DNA of 64,000 nucleotides from Bradyrhizobium genosp. L (GTDB lineage Bacteria > Pseudomonadota > Alphaproteobacteria > Rhizobiales > Xanthobacteraceae): NCBI RefSeq assembly GCF_015624485.1, contig NZ_CP061378.1, forward strand, positions 1,488,001 through 1,552,000, read 5' to 3'. The translations under genes were made by a program, and so were the position numbers. Position 1 is the first letter of the stretch, and every line of letters starts with the position of its first letter. Below the pieces are notes generated by a model. The model did not search any database and was not told the DNA's origin. It saw nothing but the letters and a program-made list of their open reading frames with translations. This document shows, in pieces, positions 25,801 through 32,726 of the stretch.

Positions 25801-27239
25801 TTGCCGACAAGGCCCATGTCGACAGCGAGACCATCGAGGGCATCCTGACCTATCTCTTCATCGTACGCACCGAGCTCGGCGAGGAGCGCGCCGAGTTCTC
25901 GGAGCTGATTCACGACATCCCGATCGACGAGAGCAGGCGAAGGGTGCTGACCGCGCTCTGCGACAGCTTCGAGAGCAATCCGCATTTCTGGGCCCATCTC
26001 GGTCGGCTGCTGTATATCCAACGCTCGGAATCGTATGAGTTCGCCGCCGAATGCTACAAGAAGGCGATCGCCCTCAGCGAGCTTGATGGCACGCATTACC
26101 ACGGGCTCGGCATGGTCTATCGCAACGAGGTGCGGGCGCTGATGCGGCCGCATCTCGGACCGCATCAGAACTTGAACGAGCGGCTCGACGACATCAAGCC
26201 GATCTACCAGGCTGCCGCAAAAGCCTTCCAGCGCGCCCGCGAGCTCAGCGCAACGGATGCCTATCCGAGGGTCAGCCATATCCAGATGATCACCCGGATG
26301 ATCGAGGAGTTGCTTTGGAAATCCGACCTCGACACATATCCTGAGCTGCTCGACAGGCGCGACGCCGTCGCCGAATGGTGTGTTCAGGAATTGTCGGTCG
26401 CGCAAACCCTGGTCGACGAAGTCCGGTTCATCAACGCCGAACGGCAGCCGAATCGGATCGAGGTCGAGGCCGCCGGGAAAGTCGATGAGTTCTTCGGCAA
26501 TTTCGATTCGATCGTGAAGGGTCTAACCGCGCTGCTGGATCGGGGGATCGGGGGCGCGACCACGGTTCGCCGCTCGCTGGCCCGCTGCTATCTGCGGCAG
26601 GCGTCCGGCAACCTGTCGCAGATGGTGCAGGCGGATGCGCGCCGGGTCGTCGAGCTCGCGCAAAAGAACCTGGCCGCCAATCCAAGGTCCGGCGAGGACT
26701 TGCGCATCTGGATCCAGGCCTTCCGTCTGTTGCCGGATTTTTCCCTCACCGAAGCCATCGAACGGTTCAGCTACTGGGCGGAGGAGCCGGGCGCGATCGA
26801 TGCCTGGTACTATCTCTATATCTTCCACTTCCTGAACTCGATGAAGGGCGCGCGGGCGAGCCTCGAGGAGGCGAAGCGATACATCGAGCGATGCAGGAAG
26901 AGCGCGCCGGAGCTGGTGTCGAAGCGCTCGTTCGAATGGATCGCCGCCGACAGGTTGAAGCGCCCGTGCCCGCTGTTGAACCACTCGGAGCTGGGGCCGT
27001 GGCGGGCGCAGGAGGACCTGTTTGCGCACAACGACCGGCTGCAGCCGCAGACCGGCATCATCGTCGACATCTCGAAGGGGACCAGCGGCAAGATCGACGT
27101 CAACGGGCTGAACGCCTTCTTCGCGCCGACGCGTGGGCGCCTCAACCGCGCCACCTTCCTGAATGCGCAGGTGACGTTCTATCTCGGCTTCAGCTACGAA
27201 GGGCTCCGCGCCTGGAACGTGCAGCCGTCGCGGGGCTGA
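22878..27239 (+). CDS. Kinase-like/STAND NTPase/TPR/OB giant protein
   Basis: A 1453-residue multidomain protein with a strong ribosome binding site (GGAGGTGGTTTTCCATC before the ATG). Residues 1-380 form a phosphotransferase (APH-like) fold: K55, HGDLHGRN at 216-223 and D240 in LIDFEHY. Residues 400-690 contain an alpha/beta region (NAYVLVAGTALRRL, LPWSLVIDFDS). A P-loop at 711-716 reads GAGATT, without the usual lysine, followed by IFIVAEQ and NFVFLDVVR. Helical winged-helix-like and TPR-like repeats fill about 830-1340 (for example YEFAAECYKKAIALSELDG). The end (1390-1453) looks like an OB fold. The order resembles SAMD9-type STAND NTPases, with a kinase-like domain of the type listed as TCAD9 in NTP-dependent conflict systems. 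An immune or conflict role is inference. Confidence 0.75.
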   Translation: MPDDMPPTLDDKLGELKTAWGLDGLTVRRSLSGKSGADVMLVDSKGSYDGSAILKIFPEAQIAEISRHHEAIEEGGAFAEKRFPKLARQHKGGGWSAALMTIAGEGLKYVDPLADVTEAERTRAIGEVLQGILAGWNHDAGAADDVSAYDLLHQWLGSKLNFGGRLDQVFETMTGLDRSAKGFRDADMDLPNPLACSAPNSPLRKVRFSPIVGRGHGDLHGRNILIHAPGSTETSFYLIDFEHYRRPVALLFDLAYLEVSQFLSIRSTASRARWLDLVGVTAQLLMRSDAIRAAKHSDDVGLIRFSGMIRDNLFSWREKKFPGRKEDVERQYRVACIAAGLNYASKRSLDERPAQSTKLKEFAFLYAAQHLKELYQFERIALPQGEQIKALQVRASDNAWREVWRAADSFNSVRNAYVLVAGTALRRLAPAERETITRLPWSLVIDFDSASDGSSLSEAAQAGRGNVRAFHRILSSQSDVDVNFNVGMAWFMADGWRAVPTSIPASTVEWRRMMPRELRSLATKVRSQTTPRPLTVVFLAEAIEPSRLRAVYSALTEQVENVRVVVVESGPDDKTFEILSEEGAAPERIACRYGDLALGISEMIGDPEIEAAIRIPARSDDGARLTKVAIQPDLYAKFSESIELVHDGLARSDTEKGVDGPSFRDGAEVSWQDLNRSLDVPRDVTNEIRAQLTKLLEDLRVVSVTLRHKPGAGATTVVRRLAWDLRNLYPTILIKSFNNLTADHVDTVSQLSGLPIFIVAEQARLLDTDRDRLFAELRSRNLNFVFLDVVRSRHLSKGSLTYLLEDQMVASEAQRFYERYAQWCAPNRKGELHRLTTDKNLGDFRSPFFYSLYAFENKFNNVQDYVSTYFDELSDEQRELLAYVALIGAYSQQALPFSSLKIMSRSDWPTEVRLSDVLGEAASKLVLFDGIELKIVHPRIAREILQQHLRPADSTHASDWKALLAGFCVQFIERIADKAHVDSETIEGILTYLFIVRTELGEERAEFSELIHDIPIDESRRRVLTALCDSFESNPHFWAHLGRLLYIQRSESYEFAAECYKKAIALSELDGTHYHGLGMVYRNEVRALMRPHLGPHQNLNERLDDIKPIYQAAAKAFQRARELSATDAYPRVSHIQMITRMIEELLWKSDLDTYPELLDRRDAVAEWCVQELSVAQTLVDEVRFINAERQPNRIEVEAAGKVDEFFGNFDSIVKGLTALLDRGIGGATTVRRSLARCYLRQASGNLSQMVQADARRVVELAQKNLAANPRSGEDLRIWIQAFRLLPDFSLTEAIERFSYWAEEPGAIDAWYYLYIFHFLNSMKGARASLEEAKRYIERCRKSAPELVSKRSFEWIAADRLKRPCPLLNHSELGPWRAQEDLFAHNDRLQPQTGIIVDISKGTSGKIDVNGLNAFFAPTRGRLNRATFLNAQVTFYLGFSYEGLRAWNVQPSRG

Positions 27240-27492
27240 TCCGGAGGCCGCGTGCGCGGCGCGGGCGGCGCGCCGGGCGCGATGCTTGGTCGTGAGGCCG
27301 TGCGCGGCAGGCCGCCATTCGCGGCAATCGGCTTTCGGATCCAGCCGGAAACGCGCGGCGCTTGAAAGTCCAAAAGAAAGCTAGAGATTTCAACGCCTTT
27401 TCTGACCATCGTCACTTGCGTCCCGTCGGGCGATTCGCGTATGAGGCGCAGCTTTCCATGTCTGCAACCTGCCTGCCGAGAAGCCATTCCCG

Positions 27493-27903
27493 ATGTCCAA
27501 CGCCTCCCTCGACGCCAACAAGGCGCTTGTGCTCGCGCATTATGACGCCGTGACCAACAGCCACGACCCCGATAAGATCCGCAGCCAGCTGGCGCCCGAC
27601 TTCTTCGACCACGCAGCGGGGCGGAAGCTGAGCGCGGACGAGGTGATCGCGCACTCGGCCGCCATGCACGAGACCTTCGCGGACCTCTCGGCGGTGGCCG
27701 AATGCCTGGTCGCCGAGCGCGACATCGTCGCCGGCCGCTTCGTCTGGCGCGGCCGCCACCGCAGCGCCTGGCGTGGCATCCCACCGACAGGCCGCCACGT
27801 CGAATTCCGCGGCATGACGTTCTGGCGGATCAGCGAGGGCAAGATCTCGGAGCGGTGGGCGGAGATCGATTTTGCGGGGTTGGAGCGGCAGCTGAGAGAC
27901 TGA
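27493..27903 (+). CDS. SnoaL-like ester cyclase family protein
   Basis: A 136-residue SnoaL/ketosteroid-isomerase-like protein of the NTF2 fold. Landmarks are VLAHYDAVTNSHDPDKIRSQ at the N-terminus, LAPDFFDHAAG, then the conserved GIPPTGRHVEFRGMTFWRIS and KISERWAEIDFAGLERQL. This end matches the DUF1486/polyketide-cyclase group. Substrate unknown. The ATG at 27493 follows GAGAAGCCATTCCCG. It is the last gene on the normal GC side before the low-GC cassette. Confidence 0.85.
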   Translation: MSNASLDANKALVLAHYDAVTNSHDPDKIRSQLAPDFFDHAAGRKLSADEVIAHSAAMHETFADLSAVAECLVAERDIVAGRFVWRGRHRSAWRGIPPTGRHVEFRGMTFWRISEGKISERWAEIDFAGLERQLRD

Positions 27904-27970
27904 GGGGAATCTGCACAACTCCGCCTCGCTGCGACCGTGATCCGCCGCACTCTGCGTATGCCAACAGGAG

Positions 27971-29689
27971 TTAAGGAAATTCGGTTGACGTGCTCGAGGG
28001 CAAGAGTCCAACCATGTTTAGCTCGTCCGCCAAGCGTTGAAGCAGCTCACGAGAAAATGTATCCCGCTTGTTGGAGCTAACCCAGTGGCTAGTAGCCGCT
28101 GCAAGTCGACCCTGTTGGTTTGCTCCGCTCTCGATTTTGTGCAACTGTAGCCAAACATCTAGCCAAACTTTGTTCGGGCGGGTCGTATCAAGCCATCGAA
28201 ATGCTTGCTGCGATAAGTCTTCCCATAGATTATGGCCTGCCGATCCTGCCACTTCTTGCCAGACCATCGGCCATAGTTGGTGACGCACGTTCTTTCCGAT
28301 CCAAACCAATGCTTGATCTAAAAGATCTTCTTGAGAATACGAATCAGATCGCTGAAAAAGCGCCAACCAAACATATGGCCATCCTTTTGAGTTGGTTTCG
28401 CTTCTGAGCCAATGAAAAGCCAGCTCGGTTAAGTCCTGTACGTCCGAGTCACTGCTTGCGAGCAAGGTACTCCATGCTCTATGCCAACCTCTGTTGGAGA
28501 GTTTCCTGTTGAGCCAAGATAGCCCAATCTGTGAGAGCTCGTGGTGTTGCCTTGGATCGCCTTCCGTTTGATAAAGTGTCTGCCATACCAGAGGCCATGC
28601 CTCGTGATCTTCATGCTCTGGGAGCCAGTTGTATCCGTCACGAAATAAACTGCCGCCCCGCTCCACGGGCATCGCCTCATTGGTTCTAAGCCAGACAACG
28701 GGCCATGTATAATCATCTCTATTTTCATCAATCCATTGCAACGCGCGAGCAGTTAGGTCGACACTCCGACTGTGATCCAAGGCTAGGATTATTCTCGCGT
28801 AGACTGATGCCCAGCCTCGATGCGACATGTCCGCTTTCAGGAGCCAGCCAAAGGCATACTCTATGAGATTGAACTCGCTATCTCGCCCTGATTTGTCGTC
28901 CCATAACTCGCGCCAAACTGACGCCCAGCCAGCATGATCGAAATTTGTTGCCCCGAGCCAATCAGTTCCTTGGCGTTCAACCGCTAACCGTTGTGGGCTT
29001 GGCCTTGTTCTTACGAGTCGCCAAGTTTTTCGCCAACAAGCTGCCCAATACGGAAAACTAGGAGACAGACCTTGGAGCCACGAGCTCGTATTGACAATAA
29101 ATAGAGTGCGGTCAGCAATGGATAACCCCTTTGCGTGCTTCGCTAGCTTTCTCCAAACTCCTAGCCAAACAGGAAATCTACTCTTCTCAATCCCGAGATT
29201 TGTCACGCCCAGTTTGAAGAGTATTTTTTGTTCCTCAGGTGTAGTTTCCGTAGAATTCCAGAGCGATTGCCAGATGGACGGCCATAGATCGTCGTCGGGA
29301 TTTTCACGCTCGAGCCATGCAATTTCATCCTCGATGGACTGGCTGCGAAGCGCTGAAACAATTCCAATGGCGCGGGTGTCTGCTATGATGTCTAAGTCTT
29401 CGCGATCAATCTTACTGCCGCTTAGGGGCAAGGCTTCTGATGCCTCCTGATCCTCTAGATCGTCAACGAGTCCGGGATCGACGACTGTCAAATTATCCTT
29501 CTTGATGTTTGAATGCCTCCATCCTGTGAAGCGCATTCCACGAAGGTCTTGGCCTGAGATATCCCCTCCATCTAGACTGGTGCCCACATAAAAATTTCGT
29601 GGATTGCCTCCAGCAAGGCGAGCAAGTTCGCGCAAGTCGGCCGTATCCGCGTTCAAGAGACTAACTACTTTGTCTAACCAATGGTTCAA
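27971..29689 (-). CDS. Unknown protein with eleven Trp-rich repeats
   Basis: A 572-residue protein of unknown function. An N-terminal module (1-60) includes LARLAGGNPRNFYVGTSL and a pentapeptide-like DISGQDLRGMRF. From about residue 135 to 545 there are around eleven repeats of 35-40 residues, each opening with a W-x2-V/A-W motif and ending near AxxWL: for example GWASVWRELWDDKSGRDSEF, AWPLVWQTLYQTEGD, GWPYVWLALFQRSDSY and LWPMVWQEVAGSAG. They probably form an alpha-solenoid. Codon use and GC are lower than in flanking genes. The only start before residue 52 is a TTG at 29689, in the same frame as the upstream 275-residue gene. A scaffold or recognition role is inference. Confidence 0.75.
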   Translation of the reverse strand: MNHWLDKVVSLLNADTADLRELARLAGGNPRNFYVGTSLDGGDISGQDLRGMRFTGWRHSNIKKDNLTVVDPGLVDDLEDQEASEALPLSGSKIDREDLDIIADTRAIGIVSALRSQSIEDEIAWLERENPDDDLWPSIWQSLWNSTETTPEEQKILFKLGVTNLGIEKSRFPVWLGVWRKLAKHAKGLSIADRTLFIVNTSSWLQGLSPSFPYWAACWRKTWRLVRTRPSPQRLAVERQGTDWLGATNFDHAGWASVWRELWDDKSGRDSEFNLIEYAFGWLLKADMSHRGWASVYARIILALDHSRSVDLTARALQWIDENRDDYTWPVVWLRTNEAMPVERGGSLFRDGYNWLPEHEDHEAWPLVWQTLYQTEGDPRQHHELSQIGLSWLNRKLSNRGWHRAWSTLLASSDSDVQDLTELAFHWLRSETNSKGWPYVWLALFQRSDSYSQEDLLDQALVWIGKNVRHQLWPMVWQEVAGSAGHNLWEDLSQQAFRWLDTTRPNKVWLDVWLQLHKIESGANQQGRLAAATSHWVSSNKRDTFSRELLQRLADELNMVGLLPSSTSTEFP

Positions 29690-29710
29690 GACGGATATGC
29701 TCTCACTCTT

Positions 29711-30538
29711 CTAGATCGTGCCGGCAGTTACCGAACCAAGTGTGAGGTGCGCGAATATGTCGTCGATATTCTTCACCTCAAGCCCTTCTTCCATTAGCCG
29801 GTCGCGAATATAGGCCTCTGCAGCGATCAACTTGTTCTTGAAGCCAAACTTGCTTTTGGCACTTTCCCAAAGGCTTTGATCTTTGATCCCAAGATCCTCA
29901 ATAACCAAATCTTCTCGACGGCACCGAACCTCCACGCGAACCGACGGAGGAATTCCCTTTGAGCGATCTTTCCTCTGGTCAATTAGTTTCAGCCGCGGCT
30001 CTTTGTTTGCGTCCCATGCGCGGCCTTCGAGCACTTTCGCAAGCTGTGATTCAACAGTCCACCGGTAATGCCCGTCAACAGTTTGGGATTGTGTAACCAG
30101 TAGGAGAGAAACGGTGCTGGATACCTCGATCTTTCTCGTGGCAACGACGTTCGCTTGAGCTCCAGTCTCTACGGTTGCTGATCCGGTGAATCCAGTAGCG
30201 CTGATTGAGCCTGTCGCGCCGCCCTTAATACTGGCTTGAGCAGATTGCTCCTTAGTTTCTGTGAGACGCGCTTGCAAATTTGGGGAATCGCGAGAAACCG
30301 AAGCTCTGTCAACAGCTACAGGTTCGGATTCAGGAATGATGACGACCACTTCGGCCCGCTTGATACTGAGTCGGAATCGTACCGGCGATTCGGGTTCGCC
30401 ACCCACTCTGGCTCGCCCGAAGACAATATCAGCATGTAGGTCAACCTTTGAGTTGCTATCGCTAAACGCCTCGTGCCACGCATCGATTGTTACTACATCC
30501 GCAAACGCACGCTTTCTGTTGTCGAGATTATTGGTCAT
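29711..30538 (-). CDS. Unknown low-GC cassette protein
   Basis: A 275-residue protein I do not recognise. Visible parts: a predicted beta-rich N-terminus (DLHADIVFGRARVGGEPESP), a central Gly/Ser/Thr/Ala-rich stretch (KGGATGSISATGFTGSATVE) that resembles an amphipathic beta hairpin, a region with basic SLLLVTQSQTVDGHYRW, and a C-terminal helix pair ending IFAHLTLGSVTAGTI. There is no signal peptide. It has the ATG at 30538 and stops with TAG at 29711-29713, in frame with the Trp-repeat gene downstream and 21 bases from it. Lower GC than the neighbours points to transfer of both genes as a unit. Confidence 0.65.
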   Translation of the reverse strand: MTNNLDNRKRAFADVVTIDAWHEAFSDSNSKVDLHADIVFGRARVGGEPESPVRFRLSIKRAEVVVIIPESEPVAVDRASVSRDSPNLQARLTETKEQSAQASIKGGATGSISATGFTGSATVETGAQANVVATRKIEVSSTVSLLLVTQSQTVDGHYRWTVESQLAKVLEGRAWDANKEPRLKLIDQRKDRSKGIPPSVRVEVRCRREDLVIEDLGIKDQSLWESAKSKFGFKNKLIAAEAYIRDRLMEEGLEVKNIDDIFAHLTLGSVTAGTI

Positions 30539-30732
30539 GCGATTTCTACCCCAAAAGTGCCATTAGAAATGCAGCTGCAGTCCTAATCCATCCAATCTTT
30601 AGTTGAATGGGGGTCGCACGGCACATCATTCCCGTTGCTTTGGAATTGCCGCTCTCATTTTGAATTCCGTTGGGTTTTGACGGCTGCACAGTATGTATGG
30701 CATTATCTGTAGGTGTGGTTTGGGAATTCAAT

Positions 30733-31539
30733 ATGTTAAAACTACCTTGGATTGTTGGTGTTTGTATTTTGGTGGCCACCTCTCCCTCCTACGCCGCCCG
30801 CTGCGGCGGCCCTTTCAACGGCTTCGTCCAATCCTTCTCCCAAGAAGCGGCCAGCGCCGGCATTTCGCAGGACGTGATCTCGTCCGCGCTCGGTGGCGTG
30901 ACGGAGGATGGCGGGGTGCTCGCGTTCGACCGGCGGCAGCGCTACACCTTCAACAAGACCTTCGAGCAGTATGTCTCGACCCGGGTCGGGGCCGGGCGCA
31001 TCAATGGCGGACGGGCGATGCTGCAGCGGCATGCGGCGCTGCTGGCGAAGATCGAGCAGCAGTATGGCGTGCCGCGCCAGATCCTGGTCGCGATCTGGGG
31101 GCTGGAGACCGATTTCGGCAAGGGCGACATGGGCAAGCTGCCGGTGATCCGCACGCTCGCGACCCTGGCGCATGATTGCCGCCGCACCGACCTGTTCCAG
31201 GGCGAGCTGCTCGCGGCGCTCAAGATCGTGCAGCGCGGCGATCTCCGCCTCAACGATCTGATCGGCGCCTATGCCGGCGAGATCGGGCAAACCCAGTTCC
31301 TGCCGTCGTCCTACATCAAATACGGCGTCGATTTCGACGGTGACGGCCGCGTCGATCTGCGCCATTCGGTCGCCGACGTGCTGGCCTCGACCGCGAACCT
31401 CTTGCACACCAACGGCTTCAAGATGGGCGCGCCCTATGGCGAGGGCAGTGCCAATTTCGAGGCGATGCGCGAGTGGAACAGGGCGGTGATCTATCGCAAG
31501 ACGATCGGCTATTTTGCTGACCAGCTGGTGGGGCGTTGA
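30733..31539 (+). CDS. Lytic murein transglycosylase (MltB-like)
   Basis: A 268-residue periplasmic enzyme that cleaves peptidoglycan glycan strands to 1,6-anhydro ends. It has a signal peptide from the ATG at 30733 (hydrophobic VGVCILVATSPSYA), then the MltB/SLT fold: LAFDRRQRYTFNKTFEQYVS, YGVPRQILVAIWGLETDFG with the catalytic glutamate, and IGAYAGEIGQTQFLPSSYIK. EWNRAVIYRKTIGYFAD is the usual end. The first 45 bases are AT-rich like the cassette upstream and the remainder is GC-rich, so the signal peptide region may derive from the inserted DNA. It is divergent from the cassette. Confidence 0.9.
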   Translation: MLKLPWIVGVCILVATSPSYAARCGGPFNGFVQSFSQEAASAGISQDVISSALGGVTEDGGVLAFDRRQRYTFNKTFEQYVSTRVGAGRINGGRAMLQRHAALLAKIEQQYGVPRQILVAIWGLETDFGKGDMGKLPVIRTLATLAHDCRRTDLFQGELLAALKIVQRGDLRLNDLIGAYAGEIGQTQFLPSSYIKYGVDFDGDGRVDLRHSVADVLASTANLLHTNGFKMGAPYGEGSANFEAMREWNRAVIYRKTIGYFADQLVGR

Positions 31540-31562
31540 GGGCGTCGGCTGTTCTGATGATC

Positions 31563-31663
31563 GTCATTCCGGGGCGCGCGAAGCGCGAACCCGGAATCCA
31601 TCGGGCCGCATCACGCGTCGAGAAATGGATTCCGGGCTCTCGCTGCGCGAGCCCCGGAATGAC
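31563..31663. repeat. Palindromic repeat, GTCATTCCGGGG type
   Basis: Third copy of the unit at 17554 and 22234, with outer arms GTCATTCCGGGG and CCCCGGAATGAC. It lies between the transglycosylase and the FRG-domain gene. Confidence 0.85.
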
Positions 31664-31681
31664 GAGTTGAGAGATGTTCTC

Positions 31682-32530
31682 ATGGAAACCATCGGCAGCC
31701 AAAAGATCTGGTCGTTCTTCGATCGCCGGGGCTGCCAGATCGCGAAGAATTCGGCGGTCCGGCAGGGGCCGGGGCATCGCGTCGGCTCCTATCTCGAGCT
31801 CGCGACCAAGATCGCCGAGCTGCAATTCCTCAACCGCGATCACGTGCTGCTGTTTCGCGGCCAGGGCAGCGACCACCGCAACGTCAAGGACAATTCGTCG
31901 CTGAAGCCGTCGCTGTTTCGCGGCGGCCGCGGCAATCCGGATCGCGCCACGCTGGTGTCGCGGTTCGACCTGCTCGCGCGGGCCGAGCGGATCCTGGTGG
32001 CGGCATATGCCAAGGAGAAGCTGCTCGGCATGGAGCGCTTGCGGCGGCATCGCATCCTGCGCTGGTCGATCCTGCAGCATTACGAGGTCTGCACCACGCC
32101 GCTGCTCGACGTCACCCATTCGATCCGCATCGCCGCTTCGTTTGCCTCGCTGGCGGAGACCGCGACCTGCTTCCTCTATGTGCTCGGCGTGCCGAATTTG
32201 AGCGGCGCGATCACCGCGAGTGCCGAGGCCGGCCTGCAGATCGTCCGCCTCTCCTCGGTCTGCCCGCCCTCGGCGGTGCGGCCGCATATCCAGGAGGGCT
32301 ATCTGCTCGGCGAATACCCCGACATGGCCGGCACCGAGCAGAAGGAAAACTACTTTCCCTACGAGATGGATTTCGGCCGGCGGCTGGTCGCAAAGTTCTC
32401 GTTCACGCCGGCGTCGTTCTGGAAGAACGACAATTTTCCGCAGGTGGCGCGGAGCGCGCTCTATCCCTCGGAGAAGAGCGACCCGATCTACCGCCTGGCG
32501 CTCGGCGTGAAGCAGCAATTGGGCGGGTGA
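31682..32530 (+). CDS. FRG-domain protein
   Basis: A 282-residue protein with the FRG domain named for its Phe-Arg-Gly motif: VLLFRGQGSDHRNV, LKPSLFRGG, then LQHYEVCTTPLLDVTHSI with the conserved His and Asp, and RIAASFA. FRG domains occur in phage- and plasmid-linked proteins and are suspected effectors in several defence or toxin systems, but no reaction has been settled as far as I know. It has no signal peptide. The ATG at 31682 follows a palindromic repeat; upstream codons in the frame are repeat sequence. It sits in the same accessory region as the STAND NTPase gene and the low-GC cassette. Confidence 0.88.
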   Translation: METIGSQKIWSFFDRRGCQIAKNSAVRQGPGHRVGSYLELATKIAELQFLNRDHVLLFRGQGSDHRNVKDNSSLKPSLFRGGRGNPDRATLVSRFDLLARAERILVAAYAKEKLLGMERLRRHRILRWSILQHYEVCTTPLLDVTHSIRIAASFASLAETATCFLYVLGVPNLSGAITASAEAGLQIVRLSSVCPPSAVRPHIQEGYLLGEYPDMAGTEQKENYFPYEMDFGRRLVAKFSFTPASFWKNDNFPQVARSALYPSEKSDPIYRLALGVKQQLGG

Positions 32531-32726
32531 CGCAGTACCTTCAAGCGTAAGGCGAGCACACCAGTTAGGCTCCCTCCCCCCTTGCGGGGGAGGGCTGGGG
32601 AGAGGGGGCCACACGGGTGGTCTCTCGTCTCCACGCAAGTAGCACGCAAGCGATTTTGCGCGACGGATGCGTGCGTCAACCATCTCGCCCGCGGCCACCC
32701 CTCTCCCCAACCCTCTCCCGCAAGGG

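Noticed and set aside
30546..30779. A 77-codon minus-strand frame directly upstream of the low-GC pair, ending in a hydrophobic helix (IRTAAAFLMALLG).
   Set aside because: It would need a GTG start inside the transglycosylase signal peptide; a short ATG version from 30632 is only 27 codons. Too weak to call a third cassette gene, though it could be one.
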